Shown here: piece by piece, positions 51,953 to 61,319 of the stretch
Position numbering within the stretch: position 1 is the first letter of the stretch
Layout of the letters: the number at the start of each line of letters is the position of its first letter
Assembly: GCF_900100435.1 (NCBI RefSeq)
Contig: NZ_FNEX01000001.1
Span: forward strand, 434,001-498,000
DNA: 64,000 nt
Source: Pedobacter sp. ok626
Lineage (GTDB): Bacteria > Bacteroidota > Bacteroidia > Sphingobacteriales > Sphingobacteriaceae
Direction of reading: 5' to 3'
Notes under the pieces: model-generated
The model's database searches: none
What the model saw: only the letters and a program-made list of their open reading frames with translations
Told to the model about the DNA's origin: nothing
Position numbers and translations under genes: made by a program

Positions 51953-54900
51953 ATGAATTTTTACGATCTATTTAGGTCTAAACGCTTTGTTTACAGACCT
52001 AATCAAACATTGCGTATTATGAAGTTGATCATCATCATCATGACTACTTTATTAATGGACGTTACTGCCTCAGGCTTTGCTCAGAAGATTACTTTCTCAC
52101 AAAAGGGGGCATCCATTAAAACTATATTTAAGGAAATTACGAGACAGACTGGATACCAGGTTGTCTGTGATGGAGATTTAATTAACAATGCACCAGCAAC
52201 TGATGTTAATTTTAGAGAAGCCTCTTTGCAGGAAGTCTTTGATCAGTTTTTTTTTAAAAAGTCGATTAAATGGATTCTTGAGGATAAGACGCTAATCATC
52301 AGCAAGGATAAGTTAGTCGTTGAACCCGGCTCAATGCCGAGGCACAAAATCGAGGTTAACCGCCTGGTTAAAGAAATAAGGGGCACTGTTCGGGATACCG
52401 TAGGTCCTTTACCCGGAGCTTCTGTTTCCGTTAAAGGTAAAAAGCAGATTGGAACCACCACCGATCTAAATGGTAAATATATGCTGGACGTTATAGACGA
52501 AAGTGCTGTTTTAGTTTTCAGTATGGTGGGTTATGTTACAGAGGAAGTTCCTGTAAGAGGAAAAACAATGATCAATGTAACATTAAAGGCGAAGAATAAT
52601 GATCTTGATGAAACGGTGATTGTTGCCTTTGGTAAACAGAAAAAGGAATCAGTAATCGGATCTATCACTACTATCAATCCAGGTGAATTAAAGATACCTT
52701 CCAGTAACCTGACTACTGCTCTTGCCGGGCGTTTAGCTGGCGTTATTGCTTTCCAGAGGAGTGGAGAGCCGGGAAGGGATGATGCAGAGTTCTTTATTAG
52801 AGGGGCAACAACCTTTGGCTATAAGACCTCACCATTGATTCTTATTGACAACATGGAATATACCACAACAGATCTGGCACGTTTACAACCAGATGATATC
52901 GAGACTTTTTCCATTTTAAAAGATGCATCTGCAAGTGCTTTATATGGTGCCAGGGGAGCGAATGGTGTTATTTTGATTACCACAAAACAAGGGAAGGAAG
53001 GTACTCCGAGAATTAATGCCAGATTTGAAAATACGATTTCTCAACCTACTCGCGATATTGAATTGGCTAATCCTATTGATTACATGATGCTTCATAGTGA
53101 AGCTGCATTAACACGTAATCCAACGGCCTCAACAATTTATACCCAGAGCCAGATAGACAATACGATAGCAGGTACCAATCCTATTGCATTTCCAATGGTT
53201 GACTGGCAGCAAGAGTTGCTGAAAAAGCGTACGATTAACCAAAGACTGAACATGAGTTTAAGTGGTGGAGGTCAGGTAGCAACCTATTTTGTATCGGGGA
53301 CCTATAATCAGGATAATGGCTTGCTTAAAGTTGATCCACGCAATAATTTTAATAATAATATTGACCTCAAATATTTCAATCTCAGGTCAAATGTGATTGT
53401 AAATGTATCCAAAACAACGAAAATGACTGTTCGTTTGAATGGCGGTTTTGACGAATATCAGGGGCCGATTGCTAATGGAGAGGATACATATAAAGCCATC
53501 ATGCGTACCCCTCAAACGCAATTCTTGCCTTACTATCCTAATGAAGGAATTTATAAGAACGTGAACCATATTATGTTTGGAAATATTCAGGCGGGAGGAG
53601 CAAATAATCCTTACGCTGATTTAGTAAAGGGATATAAAGAATACTCAAGATCACTTATGGTTGCGCAGTTAGAGTTTACTCAGGACCTGGCCTTTTTAAC
53701 CCCTGGGCTTTCCATTAATGGTATGATGAATACAAACAGACGTTCTTACTTTGATGTCGTTCGTCAGTATAAGCCATTCTGGTACGCGGTAAGTTCTTAT
53801 GACAAGGTTGAAAATTCTTACAGGCTAACTCCATTGAATCCGGAAGGGGGTACAAATTTTCTGGATTTTGTACGCGGAGGTAATCAGTCGGTTGCTTCTA
53901 ATTTTCATACACAGCTTGCGGCCAATTGGAACAAAAGTTTTAAAGCAAAACACAATGTGAGTCTAATGTCGGTTGTGGTTATGCGATCCGAGGGGCAGGG
54001 AAATGCTAGAACTTTACAAGAGTCTTTACCATCCAGAAACCTTGGTGTTTCAGGAAGAGCAACGTACAACTACAATGACCGTTACTTTGCAGAATTTAAC
54101 TATGCCTATAATGGTTCCGAACGTTTCTCTACCTCAGAGCGCTTTGGTTTCTTCCCAACCATTGGGGGTGCCTGGGCAATTTCTAATGAAAAATTCTTTA
54201 AACCATTATTGCCGGTAGTTAATAAATTAAGAATCCGTGGTAATATAGGCTTGGTTGGAAATGATGAAATTGGTAGTGATGCAGAACGGTTCTTTTACTT
54301 GTCCGAAGTAGAAATGAACTCGGGCGCAACTGCTGCTAGTTTTGGTACAAATTCAGGAACCAGCAGACCAGGAATATCTGTGCTCAGATATGAGAATCCG
54401 TATGTAACCTGGGAAACTTCAAGGAATTCTACTTTTGGACTAGAGCTGGGTCTGTGGAATAAACTGGATATTATCGCGGAATATTTTATAGACCATCGTT
54501 ATAATATTTTGATGACCAGAGCTTCAATTCCGGCAACTATGGGCTTGCAGGCTGCAATAAAAGCCAATGTGGGAGAAGTTAGATCGAGGTCTTCAGAAAT
54601 TCAGCTTACCTATAACGATCGTATCGGAAAAGACTTTACCATACAACTGAGAGGTAACTTTACTTATTCAAGGAATAGATTTGAAGCCTATGAAGAACCA
54701 GACTATGCACAAGAATGGCTCTATAAGAAAGGACAATCTACCAGTCAACAATGGGGCTATATTGCCGAGCGTCTATTTGTAGATGAGGAGGAAGTACGAA
54801 GCTCGCCAAGTCAAAACTTTGGCGGATTCAAGGTAATGGGGGGGGATATCAAATTTAGGGATGTCAACAATGATGGTCAGGTTAATTCACTAGACATGGT

Positions 54901-55399
54901 GCCAATCGGTCACCCAACTACTCCGGAAATTATTTATGGATTCGGACCGGCTATGTCGTTTAAAAATTTCGATCTGAATTTCTTTTTTCAAGGTTCAGCA
55001 AGGTCCTCATTTTGGATTGATGCAGCTGCAACGGCTCCTTTCGTGGGTAACAATCAATTGCTTAAAGTATATGCAGAAGATCATTGGTCTGAGCAAAATA
55101 GAAACTTATATGCCCTTTGGCCACGTTTATCCCCAATAGCAAATGCAAACAGTAATGCCCGCAATACATGGTTTATGCGTAATGGTGCTTTTTTACGTCT
55201 GAAACAAGTTGAAGCCGGGTACACGCTGCCTAGGAAATTAATGCAAAGATTAAGGGTGAGTAATCTTCGTTTGTACGGCTCGGCAACTAATCTGTTTACG
55301 TTGAGCAAATTTAAAATGTGGGATGTCGAGATGGCAGGTAATGGACTAGGGTATCCAGTTCAGCGTGTAATTAATTTTGGTATTCAGCTAGGTCTTTAA
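51953..55399 (+). CDS. SusC/RagA-family TonB-dependent transporter with STN domain, locus 4
   Basis: A 1148-aa transporter from ATG 51953 (M-N-F-Y-D-L-F-R-S-K-R), preceded by AACCAAATGT as in loci 2 and 3; a TTG frame start at 51905 is rejected. The signal core ends A-S-G-F-A-Q. The STN domain has I-F-K-E-I-T-R-Q-T-G-Y-Q-V-V. A carboxypeptidase-regulatory-like domain is followed by the plug, from T-V-I-V-A-F-G-K-Q-K-K-E-S-V, with D-A-S-A-S-A-L-Y-G-A-R-G-A-N-G-V. The barrel ends F-G-I-Q-L-G-L. It is followed 12 nt later by SusD and then by two glycan-binding-type lipoproteins. Confidence 0.97.
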   Translation: MNFYDLFRSKRFVYRPNQTLRIMKLIIIIMTTLLMDVTASGFAQKITFSQKGASIKTIFKEITRQTGYQVVCDGDLINNAPATDVNFREASLQEVFDQFFFKKSIKWILEDKTLIISKDKLVVEPGSMPRHKIEVNRLVKEIRGTVRDTVGPLPGASVSVKGKKQIGTTTDLNGKYMLDVIDESAVLVFSMVGYVTEEVPVRGKTMINVTLKAKNNDLDETVIVAFGKQKKESVIGSITTINPGELKIPSSNLTTALAGRLAGVIAFQRSGEPGRDDAEFFIRGATTFGYKTSPLILIDNMEYTTTDLARLQPDDIETFSILKDASASALYGARGANGVILITTKQGKEGTPRINARFENTISQPTRDIELANPIDYMMLHSEAALTRNPTASTIYTQSQIDNTIAGTNPIAFPMVDWQQELLKKRTINQRLNMSLSGGGQVATYFVSGTYNQDNGLLKVDPRNNFNNNIDLKYFNLRSNVIVNVSKTTKMTVRLNGGFDEYQGPIANGEDTYKAIMRTPQTQFLPYYPNEGIYKNVNHIMFGNIQAGGANNPYADLVKGYKEYSRSLMVAQLEFTQDLAFLTPGLSINGMMNTNRRSYFDVVRQYKPFWYAVSSYDKVENSYRLTPLNPEGGTNFLDFVRGGNQSVASNFHTQLAANWNKSFKAKHNVSLMSVVVMRSEGQGNARTLQESLPSRNLGVSGRATYNYNDRYFAEFNYAYNGSERFSTSERFGFFPTIGGAWAISNEKFFKPLLPVVNKLRIRGNIGLVGNDEIGSDAERFFYLSEVEMNSGATAASFGTNSGTSRPGISVLRYENPYVTWETSRNSTFGLELGLWNKLDIIAEYFIDHRYNILMTRASIPATMGLQAAIKANVGEVRSRSSEIQLTYNDRIGKDFTIQLRGNFTYSRNRFEAYEEPDYAQEWLYKKGQSTSQQWGYIAERLFVDEEEVRSSPSQNFGGFKVMGGDIKFRDVNNDGQVNSLDMVPIGHPTTPEIIYGFGPAMSFKNFDLNFFFQGSARSSFWIDAAATAPFVGNNQLLKVYAEDHWSEQNRNLYALWPRLSPIANANSNARNTWFMRNGAFLRLKQVEAGYTLPRKLMQRLRVSNLRLYGSATNLFTLSKFKMWDVEMAGNGLGYPVQRVINFGIQLGL

Positions 55400-55411
55400 A
55401 AAACATTAAAC

Positions 55412-57334
55412 ATGAAAAAAATTAAAATCATATTAATTGTTGTCTTGATGGGCACATTTGGCTCATGTAAGAAATATTTAGATGTTATTCCAGATGATGT
55501 TCCAACTATAGATCATGCATTTAGCTTGCGGACTTCTGCTGAAAAATTTCTTTATACCTGTTATTCTTATATGCCTGCCACAGGAAGTTACGCGACAAAT
55601 CCGGCTTTTCACACAGTAGATGAAGTATGGAACCCAGATCCGCAGATTGATATTAATGCAGATATGTTCAATATCGCAAAGGGGCTTCAAAATAATACCA
55701 ATCCTTTTGCAGATTACTGGACCGGCGGCGGAAGTGGAAAAAAGTTATGGCAAGGTATCCGTGACTGTAATATCTTTTTGGAAAATATAGATAAGACCCC
55801 TGAACTTGAAGATTGGGAAAAAGAAAGATGGAAAGCCGAAGTGTTATTTTTAAAAGCTTACTATCATTTTTTTCTGCTCAGAATGTATGGTCCTATTCCC
55901 ATAGTCAGGAAAAATCTTCCATTAGGGGCAACACCGGATGAAGTTAAGGTTTATAGAGAACCTGTGGATGAAGTGGTGAAATATATTGTGGAATTATTGG
56001 ATGAATCAGCTGCTATAGTTGATATGCCCGATGTATTGGTTGGAACAGAGTTAACTGAGTTGGGAAGAATAACCAGGTCTATCGTATTGTCTTTCAAAGC
56101 TCGTGTATTGGTTACAGCGGCGAGTCCATTATTTAACGGAAATCCTGAATATGCGGGATTTAGAGATAAAAGAGGTGTTCAGTTATTTGATCCAAACTAT
56201 TCAACGCAAAAATGGAGCGATGCCGTTGATGCTTGTAAAACCGCAATTGATTTTCTACATGCAAAAAACTTTAAGCTTTATCATTTCGTTGCACCAACTT
56301 CTTATGTCATCAATGATACTATACAAAGGGAGCTGGATCTTCGCTGTGCGATAAGCGATAAAGAACGAAATACAGAAATGATTTGGGTAAATACCTCAAG
56401 TACTGCTACTGACATTCAACGTATGGCTATGCCGTTGTTGGCGCCGGGTACAAGTGGTTCGGGACCTAAGGGATTACTTGCACCTCCAATCAGTTTTGTC
56501 AGTAAGTTCTACACCAAAAATGGTGTTCCGATTGATGAAGATAAAACCTGGGACTTTAATGGTAAGTACAATTTAAGAGAAGCTGGATTTGATCACCTAT
56601 TTTACATTGGAAGGGGTGAGCGAACCATAAAGTTTCATTTTGACAGGGAGCCCAGGTTTTATGCATTTATTGGTTTTGATAGGGGCGTATGGTATGGAAA
56701 CTGGATTAATAATTATAATAAAGAGGCTTTACTTTATGTAAAAGGAAGAAAATCTGAAACAGCTGCGAGACAAGGAATCAGTAATTATTCAATTACAGGA
56801 TATACGGTTAAAAAACTGGTGAAGATTGAAACCCAGGCGGCGGCAGATGGAAATGTTACCGGAAATAACCAGGCTGCTTATCCATGGCCAGAAATGAGAC
56901 TTTCTGATTTGTACCTGATGTATTCCGAAGCATTGAATGAGCTTAATGGTTACAGCCCGGAGGCAACACATTGGATTAATCTGGTTAGAGCGCGCGCAGG
57001 ACTTGGAACTATAGAGGATTCCTGGCGACTATATTCTAACAATCCTTCTAAATACACAACAAAAGATGGATTAAGAGAGATTATTCAGCAAGAAAGAACC
57101 ATAGAACTTGCTTTCGAAGGTCAAAGGTTTTGGGATTTGAGACGATGGAAAAAGGCACATGTGGAGTTAAATCAGGTGATCAGAGGGTGGGACATCACCC
57201 AACAAGAACCGGAAGCGTATTACAGAGAAGTGGTATTATGGAATCAAAGATTTGGGGTAAAGGATTATTTAATGCCCATTAAGCTTACTGAACTGCAGAC
57301 GAATAATCACTTAACTCAAAACCCTGGATGGTAA
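55412..57334 (+). CDS. SusD/RagB-family outer-membrane lipoprotein, locus 4
   Basis: A 640-aa lipoprotein, longer than the other three SusD proteins here. The lipobox G-T-F-G-S-C (Cys at about residue 19) is followed by K-K-Y-L-D-V-I-P. SusD helices include R-W-K-A-E-V-L-F-L-K-A-Y-Y-H-F-F-L-L-R-M-Y-G-P-I-P. The C-terminal signature is Q-E-R-T-I-E-L-A-F-E-G-Q-R-F-W-D-L-R-R-W and the end is L-T-Q-N-P-G-W. The extra length lies in the central and C-terminal ligand-binding region and may reflect a large substrate. Confidence 0.97.
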   Translation: MKKIKIILIVVLMGTFGSCKKYLDVIPDDVPTIDHAFSLRTSAEKFLYTCYSYMPATGSYATNPAFHTVDEVWNPDPQIDINADMFNIAKGLQNNTNPFADYWTGGGSGKKLWQGIRDCNIFLENIDKTPELEDWEKERWKAEVLFLKAYYHFFLLRMYGPIPIVRKNLPLGATPDEVKVYREPVDEVVKYIVELLDESAAIVDMPDVLVGTELTELGRITRSIVLSFKARVLVTAASPLFNGNPEYAGFRDKRGVQLFDPNYSTQKWSDAVDACKTAIDFLHAKNFKLYHFVAPTSYVINDTIQRELDLRCAISDKERNTEMIWVNTSSTATDIQRMAMPLLAPGTSGSGPKGLLAPPISFVSKFYTKNGVPIDEDKTWDFNGKYNLREAGFDHLFYIGRGERTIKFHFDREPRFYAFIGFDRGVWYGNWINNYNKEALLYVKGRKSETAARQGISNYSITGYTVKKLVKIETQAAADGNVTGNNQAAYPWPEMRLSDLYLMYSEALNELNGYSPEATHWINLVRARAGLGTIEDSWRLYSNNPSKYTTKDGLREIIQQERTIELAFEGQRFWDLRRWKKAHVELNQVIRGWDITQQEPEAYYREVVLWNQRFGVKDYLMPIKLTELQTNNHLTQNPGW

Positions 57335-57353
57335 GTACTTAATTTAAAACAAA

Positions 57354-58586
57354 ATGAAAAAAGTTAAAATATTTATATACGCGCTAATTGGTCTCTCGAT
57401 ATTTTCATGTAAGGAAGATCTTAGAGCGCCTTTATACGATGGACAAAATCCACCACCGCCAATAAGCAGTGCAAATGTTGAAGCGATACCAGGAGGGGTT
57501 AAAATAACTTACAGATTACCAGACGACCCCGGCTTGTTGTATGTAAAGGCAACTTATGATTTGAAAGGGGTAAAAATGGAGGCGAAATCCTCCTATTATA
57601 ATAATTTTATTATTGTAGAAGGGTTTGGAGATACAAAAGAAAAAGAAGTTAGCCTTTATGCAGTAAGCCGCTCCGAAAAACTTTCCACACCGGTAACGCT
57701 TAAAGTTACTCCCTTACCTGCGCCTGTTTATGATGTATACAATAGCCTGCAAGTAAATGAAAGTTTTGGCGGATTTACCATTGCGTTTGAAAATCCGGCA
57801 GCCCTGGGCGGTGGTGTTAACAGTAACATTACTATGGGCGTTGTGAGGTGGGACGATACTTTGAAAGAATGGGTTCGCTTTGATAGTTTTTATAGCGGAT
57901 TGGCCAAAGGAATGTTTTCGGTAAGGCGTCAACCTTCGGTATTGACACAATTTGGAGTGTTTTTAAAGGACAGGTGGGGGAATTATACGGATACACTTAA
58001 AACCACATTAACCCCATGGCCTGAGGTAGAGCTAGATCGTACGAAATTTAAAGATGCAAGGAAAAATCCAGTGCCGCAACGTGCCCCTTTTCCTGAACTT
58101 ACAGGTATAGTTAAGGATGCAGAACATGAAGGAAGTTATCCCTGGGATAAGATGTTTGATGGTGATATTACTACCTTTTTCCATACAAAACAGCGCTATG
58201 ATATGCCAATCTGGATGCCGGTTGATCTTGGTGTAACTGCTAAACTAAGCCGATATGTTTTATGGCAAAGGACTGGAAGCGGCTGGCCATTTACACATGG
58301 TAATCCGCATGAATGGGAAATTTGGGGTACAACTAATGTGGCAGATCCAAATAGTTGGATTAAACTGGACCACCAGGTAATGGTAAAACCTTCAGGTTCG
58401 CCAATTGGAGTACTGACTAATGACGACAAGGCTGTGGCTGAATTGGGCATGGAATATAATATTGATCCGGCTTTGCCTGCCGTTAGGTATGTTGCATTTA
58501 AACTCATTGACAATTGGGCTTCAATTGGGGGAGCAACAGGGTTTATGCACGTCGCGGAGCTTAAATTTTTCGGTCAGTTAAAATAG
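57354..58586 (+). CDS. Surface glycan-binding-type lipoprotein (DUF4959/DUF5126/DUF5000-like)
   Basis: A 410-aa lipoprotein with lipobox L-S-I-F-S-C (Cys at about residue 19). The N-terminal Ig-like domain (about 35-120, with P-G-G-V-K-I-T-Y-R-L-P-D-D) matches the DUF4959 style. A middle domain (about 125-225) is DUF5126-like. The C-terminal F5/8-C-like domain (about 255-410) is DUF5000-like, with D-K-M-F-D-G-D-I-T-T-F-F-H-T and P-H-E-W-E-I-W-G-T. This domain set is common immediately after SusC/SusD and is presumed to bind glycan at the outer surface. It is probably co-transcribed with its neighbours. Confidence 0.88.
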   Translation: MKKVKIFIYALIGLSIFSCKEDLRAPLYDGQNPPPPISSANVEAIPGGVKITYRLPDDPGLLYVKATYDLKGVKMEAKSSYYNNFIIVEGFGDTKEKEVSLYAVSRSEKLSTPVTLKVTPLPAPVYDVYNSLQVNESFGGFTIAFENPAALGGGVNSNITMGVVRWDDTLKEWVRFDSFYSGLAKGMFSVRRQPSVLTQFGVFLKDRWGNYTDTLKTTLTPWPEVELDRTKFKDARKNPVPQRAPFPELTGIVKDAEHEGSYPWDKMFDGDITTFFHTKQRYDMPIWMPVDLGVTAKLSRYVLWQRTGSGWPFTHGNPHEWEIWGTTNVADPNSWIKLDHQVMVKPSGSPIGVLTNDDKAVAELGMEYNIDPALPAVRYVAFKLIDNWASIGGATGFMHVAELKFFGQLK

Positions 58587-58613
58587 TTTTTTCAGATAAA
58601 TAAGATTTTAATT

Positions 58614-59858
58614 ATGAAACGATATATTAAACAGTATCTCTTTCTCTTACTAGCTGGAGTAATGATGACTTCTTGCAGTAAAATGGATGAATCTTACAGT
58701 GGATTCTTAAAGGATGGAGAAAGACTTTACACTGGGAGACCGGATAGTTTGCTGGTTTCGCCAGGAAATGGTCGGTTAAAAGTAAGTTGGAAATTGCCAG
58801 CCGATCCTAAAATAGCCACCATTAAATTACTTTGGAATAGGAGGGCTGATTCCCTGATTCTTCCAGTAGAAAGAACTACTGGCGACAAAATGGAACAAAT
58901 TGTATCTGGCCTGCCTCAGGGTATATACACATTTGAAATTTTTGCATACGATAAAAATGGAAACGCTTCGATTCGATCCGAAGCTATAGGCGAAGTGTTT
59001 GGCGCTAATTATCAAAGTATCATTACCAATAGACCAGTTGAAAAGGCCATCCATAGGGTTGTTGAGGATCCCATAAGCCATGTTATTTTATCTGAAGATC
59101 CTTACCTGGATTGGTTTGGCGCCAGTGGACAGGTTTCTGAGGTAACAGTTGAATATACAGATAAGTCGAATTCGAAACGGGTAAGAAAAATCAGACAGGT
59201 TCCCAATCCCATTAATCCCGAAAGAAGTAAGATTTGGGCTGATACCACCAAGTTGCCCGGTTACAAGGCCAATTCCATCATTAGGTGGAGAACTTCATAT
59301 TTGCCAACGCCATTGGCTATAGATACTTTTTTTACGGCATGGAATGAAATCATAGCAGAGCGAATAACTATTGATCCTAATTACAAAGACCCGATAGAGT
59401 TTCCTAATGATTATCAGATTATTGCCAAACACAGTAACAAACCACTTGTTATAAAAACAGCGAATAATAGTAACAATACCGAAGTCGTACAGAAAGCCTT
59501 ACCGGCTACTGATTTGTCCTCAGTATGGATTGTTAAACAAATTCCGGGCGAAAATAATACGACCAACAATACCATAACCAATAAATGGAATGGGGCTAAG
59601 GATATGGCTGTAAGTGGAGGCTCAATAGATGATAATGCTAAAATTATCCAATATACAAAAGCCGCCGGAGGGACTAATGATACCTGGATTATTAAGTCTG
59701 CTAATGCAAATAACACGTATTATTATATTCTCAATTTGAAAAGCAATAAAGCGATTACGATAACAGGATCAGGTACTGGCGATAATGTAAATGCAGTGCA
59801 GGCTACCTATACTGGTGCCGATAATCAATTGTTTAAATTTGTATTAGTCAGCCCATAG
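58614..59858 (+). CDS. Surface lipoprotein, DUF4998-like with ricin-type C-terminal domain
   Basis: A 414-aa lipoprotein with lipobox M-M-T-S-C (Cys at about residue 21). The N-terminal DUF4998-like region (about 24-240) contains two fibronectin-like halves with L-K-V-S-W-K-L-P-A-D-P-K. The C-terminal part (about 262-414) is a ricin-B/CBM13-like beta-trefoil: repeated motifs S-V-W-I-V-K-Q and T-W-I-I-K-S, with N-K-W-N-G, Y-I-L-N and N-K-A-I-T-I. It probably adds a second sugar-binding module to the locus 4 surface complex. It is the last gene of the operon, followed by a strong terminator. Confidence 0.82.
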   Translation: MKRYIKQYLFLLLAGVMMTSCSKMDESYSGFLKDGERLYTGRPDSLLVSPGNGRLKVSWKLPADPKIATIKLLWNRRADSLILPVERTTGDKMEQIVSGLPQGIYTFEIFAYDKNGNASIRSEAIGEVFGANYQSIITNRPVEKAIHRVVEDPISHVILSEDPYLDWFGASGQVSEVTVEYTDKSNSKRVRKIRQVPNPINPERSKIWADTTKLPGYKANSIIRWRTSYLPTPLAIDTFFTAWNEIIAERITIDPNYKDPIEFPNDYQIIAKHSNKPLVIKTANNSNNTEVVQKALPATDLSSVWIVKQIPGENNTTNNTITNKWNGAKDMAVSGGSIDDNAKIIQYTKAAGGTNDTWIIKSANANNTYYYILNLKSNKAITITGSGTGDNVNAVQATYTGADNQLFKFVLVSP

Positions 59859-59877
59859 TTTTTAGTTTTAACAATTA

Positions 59878-59927
59878 AAAAATGGTGATATAAAATTCTG
59901 TTCAAAAGGTTTTATATCACCATTTTT
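59878..59927 (+). terminator. Rho-independent terminator closing locus 4
   Basis: AAAATGGTGATATAAAA pairs perfectly with TTTTATATCACCATTTT across a 14-nt loop, and the right arm ends in a T-run. Confidence 0.9.
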
Positions 59928-59952
59928 CATTTAAAGGGCATGGGGGAGGGTT

Positions 59953-59992
59953 TTTTAAGATTTTCACCCCCTTCTTTTAAGATTTTACCCCC
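59953..59992 (+). repeat. Two phased direct repeats, TTTTAAGATTTT(C)ACCCCC
   Basis: TTTTAAGATTTTCACCCCC (59953-59971) and TTTTAAGATTTTACCCCC (59975-59992) repeat at 21-22 nt, two helical turns. Tandem sites at this phase are typical of AraC-family operators, and an AraC gene lies 275 nt downstream. They could also act on the possible small ORF at 60084. The stretch 59993-60267 otherwise shows only that ORF. Confidence 0.45.
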
Positions 59993-60083
59993 TTTTCTAT
60001 TTCGTCCATTGGTAGATTAGCCTTACCAAATATAATGTTAATAAGACATTAGACAGTCTTTAACCTGTAAAGCTAAACGAGCC

Positions 60084-60224
60084 ATGAACGAAATTTATGT
60101 TACCTTTTTACTGCTTACACTTTTATCAAGTACGTTTCGCAGTTTATTCTCAAACAAACATTCCGAACTATCTCTCCCGCTGATGGCAAGTCCCGAGCGG
60201 AAGGGTAATCTATTGTTCAATTAA
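60084..60224 (+). CDS. Possible 46-aa small protein upstream of the AraC gene
   Basis: An open frame beginning M-N-E-I-Y-V-T-F-L-L-L-T-L-L, with a short hydrophobic N-terminal stretch that could be a signal or membrane segment, and ending G-N-L-L-F-N. It lies between the phased direct repeats and the AraC regulator on the same strand. No homologue is recognised, and chance cannot be excluded. Confidence 0.25.
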   Translation: MNEIYVTFLLLTLLSSTFRSLFSNKHSELSLPLMASPERKGNLLFN

Positions 60225-60267
60225 TTTTAATCTAACCAAATTTTTAACCTAACCAAATATATTGATC

Positions 60268-61146
60268 ATGAAAGCACAACTACTTAAAGTATCAATGGAG
60301 CCTGCACAATCATTTAGTGTAAGACAAGATCTGGAGCCTTCTATTAATAATAAGTGGCACTATCATCAGGAGATTGAATTGATTTATTTCAATAAAGGAG
60401 ATGGTACACAATTTATTGGAGATAGTATTAAAAGGTTTAAATCAGGAGATATCGTATTGTTAGGCGCTAACTTACCTCATTATTGGAGATTTGATGATGC
60501 TTATTTTACTACAGATGTAGAACCTGCACCTGCTGATGTGAGAGTTGTTCATTTTAGTGAGCAACTATTTGGGGATTGTTTTATCAATTTGCCGGAAAAT
60601 AAGCAATTGAAAGATATCTTAGAAAAGGCCAAAAGGGGAGTAAAGGTTACTGGTAAAAATAGAGAGCAGGTAGCAGAATTAATTACAAGAATGCTAAAGG
60701 CCGAAGGAACGGAAAGAATTATCATTTTGATGCAAGCCTTGGTAGAAATTGCAAAATCAAGTCAGTTGGAAGTGCTTTCTTCTGTTGGATTTCATCATGA
60801 TCTGGAGATGATTGAAAAAGATAGGATCAATGATATTTATGATTACACCTACGCTAATTTCAAAAATAAAATATACCTGGAAGAGATTGCAGAAGTGGCC
60901 CGAATCAGTCCGAACTCTTTCTGTCGCTATTTCAAATCTCGCACTCGAAAAACCTATTCGCAATTCTTAATAGAGGTAAAAGTGGGACAAGCTTGTAAGT
61001 TACTTATAGAGCATAGTCTTAACCTTAAACAAGTATGTTATAACAGTGGGTTTAATAATTTTGCAAGTTTTCATAAATGTTTTAAAAAGATCACAGGGAA
61101 AAGTCCGCTTTGCTATCAAAAGGAATTTGTTAGCGCCTGCGCTTAA
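60268..61146 (+). CDS. AraC family transcriptional regulator with cupin sensor domain
   Basis: A 292-aa regulator from ATG 60268 (the TTG at 60262 is rejected), preceded by two AACCAAAT sequences. The N-terminal cupin (about residues 10-110) shows W-H-Y-H-Q-E-I-E-L-I-Y, F-K-S-G-D-I-V-L-L-G and N-L-P-H-Y-W-R, typical of sugar-sensing AraC proteins. The C-terminal HTH pair (about 190-288) has I-Y-L-E-E-I-A-E-V-A-R-I-S-P-N-S-F-C-R-Y-F-K and C-Y-N-S-G-F-N-N-F-A-S-F-H-K-C-F-K-K-I-T-G-K-S-P. It lies upstream of the GH2 and GH95 genes and probably activates them. Confidence 0.93.
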   Translation: MKAQLLKVSMEPAQSFSVRQDLEPSINNKWHYHQEIELIYFNKGDGTQFIGDSIKRFKSGDIVLLGANLPHYWRFDDAYFTTDVEPAPADVRVVHFSEQLFGDCFINLPENKQLKDILEKAKRGVKVTGKNREQVAELITRMLKAEGTERIIILMQALVEIAKSSQLEVLSSVGFHHDLEMIEKDRINDIYDYTYANFKNKIYLEEIAEVARISPNSFCRYFKSRTRKTYSQFLIEVKVGQACKLLIEHSLNLKQVCYNSGFNNFASFHKCFKKITGKSPLCYQKEFVSACA

Positions 61147-61319
61147 TGTCTTATTATGCTCTTTTTGTCAATCCGCAATGCGGGTTAGGTATTTTATTTT
61201 GCCAAAATAGCTGATGAATAAGCTAAAAGCATGAACGAATATACTGATGCTAATGAGCAATTTAGCATTAGTAAAAAGAGCCCCAAATAACCATATTTTA
61301 AAGTTACATAGATTAAGAA

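Noticed and set aside
61158..61281. GCTCTTTTT and AAAAAGAGC as a long-range inverted repeat in the gap before the GH2 gene
   Set aside because: Nine-nt low-complexity arms more than 100 nt apart, with no supporting structure between; probably chance.
61231..61290. 19-aa ORF starting M-N-E-Y upstream of the GH2 gene
   Set aside because: Very short, no upstream signal, polar sequence with no recognisable features; not supportable as a gene.
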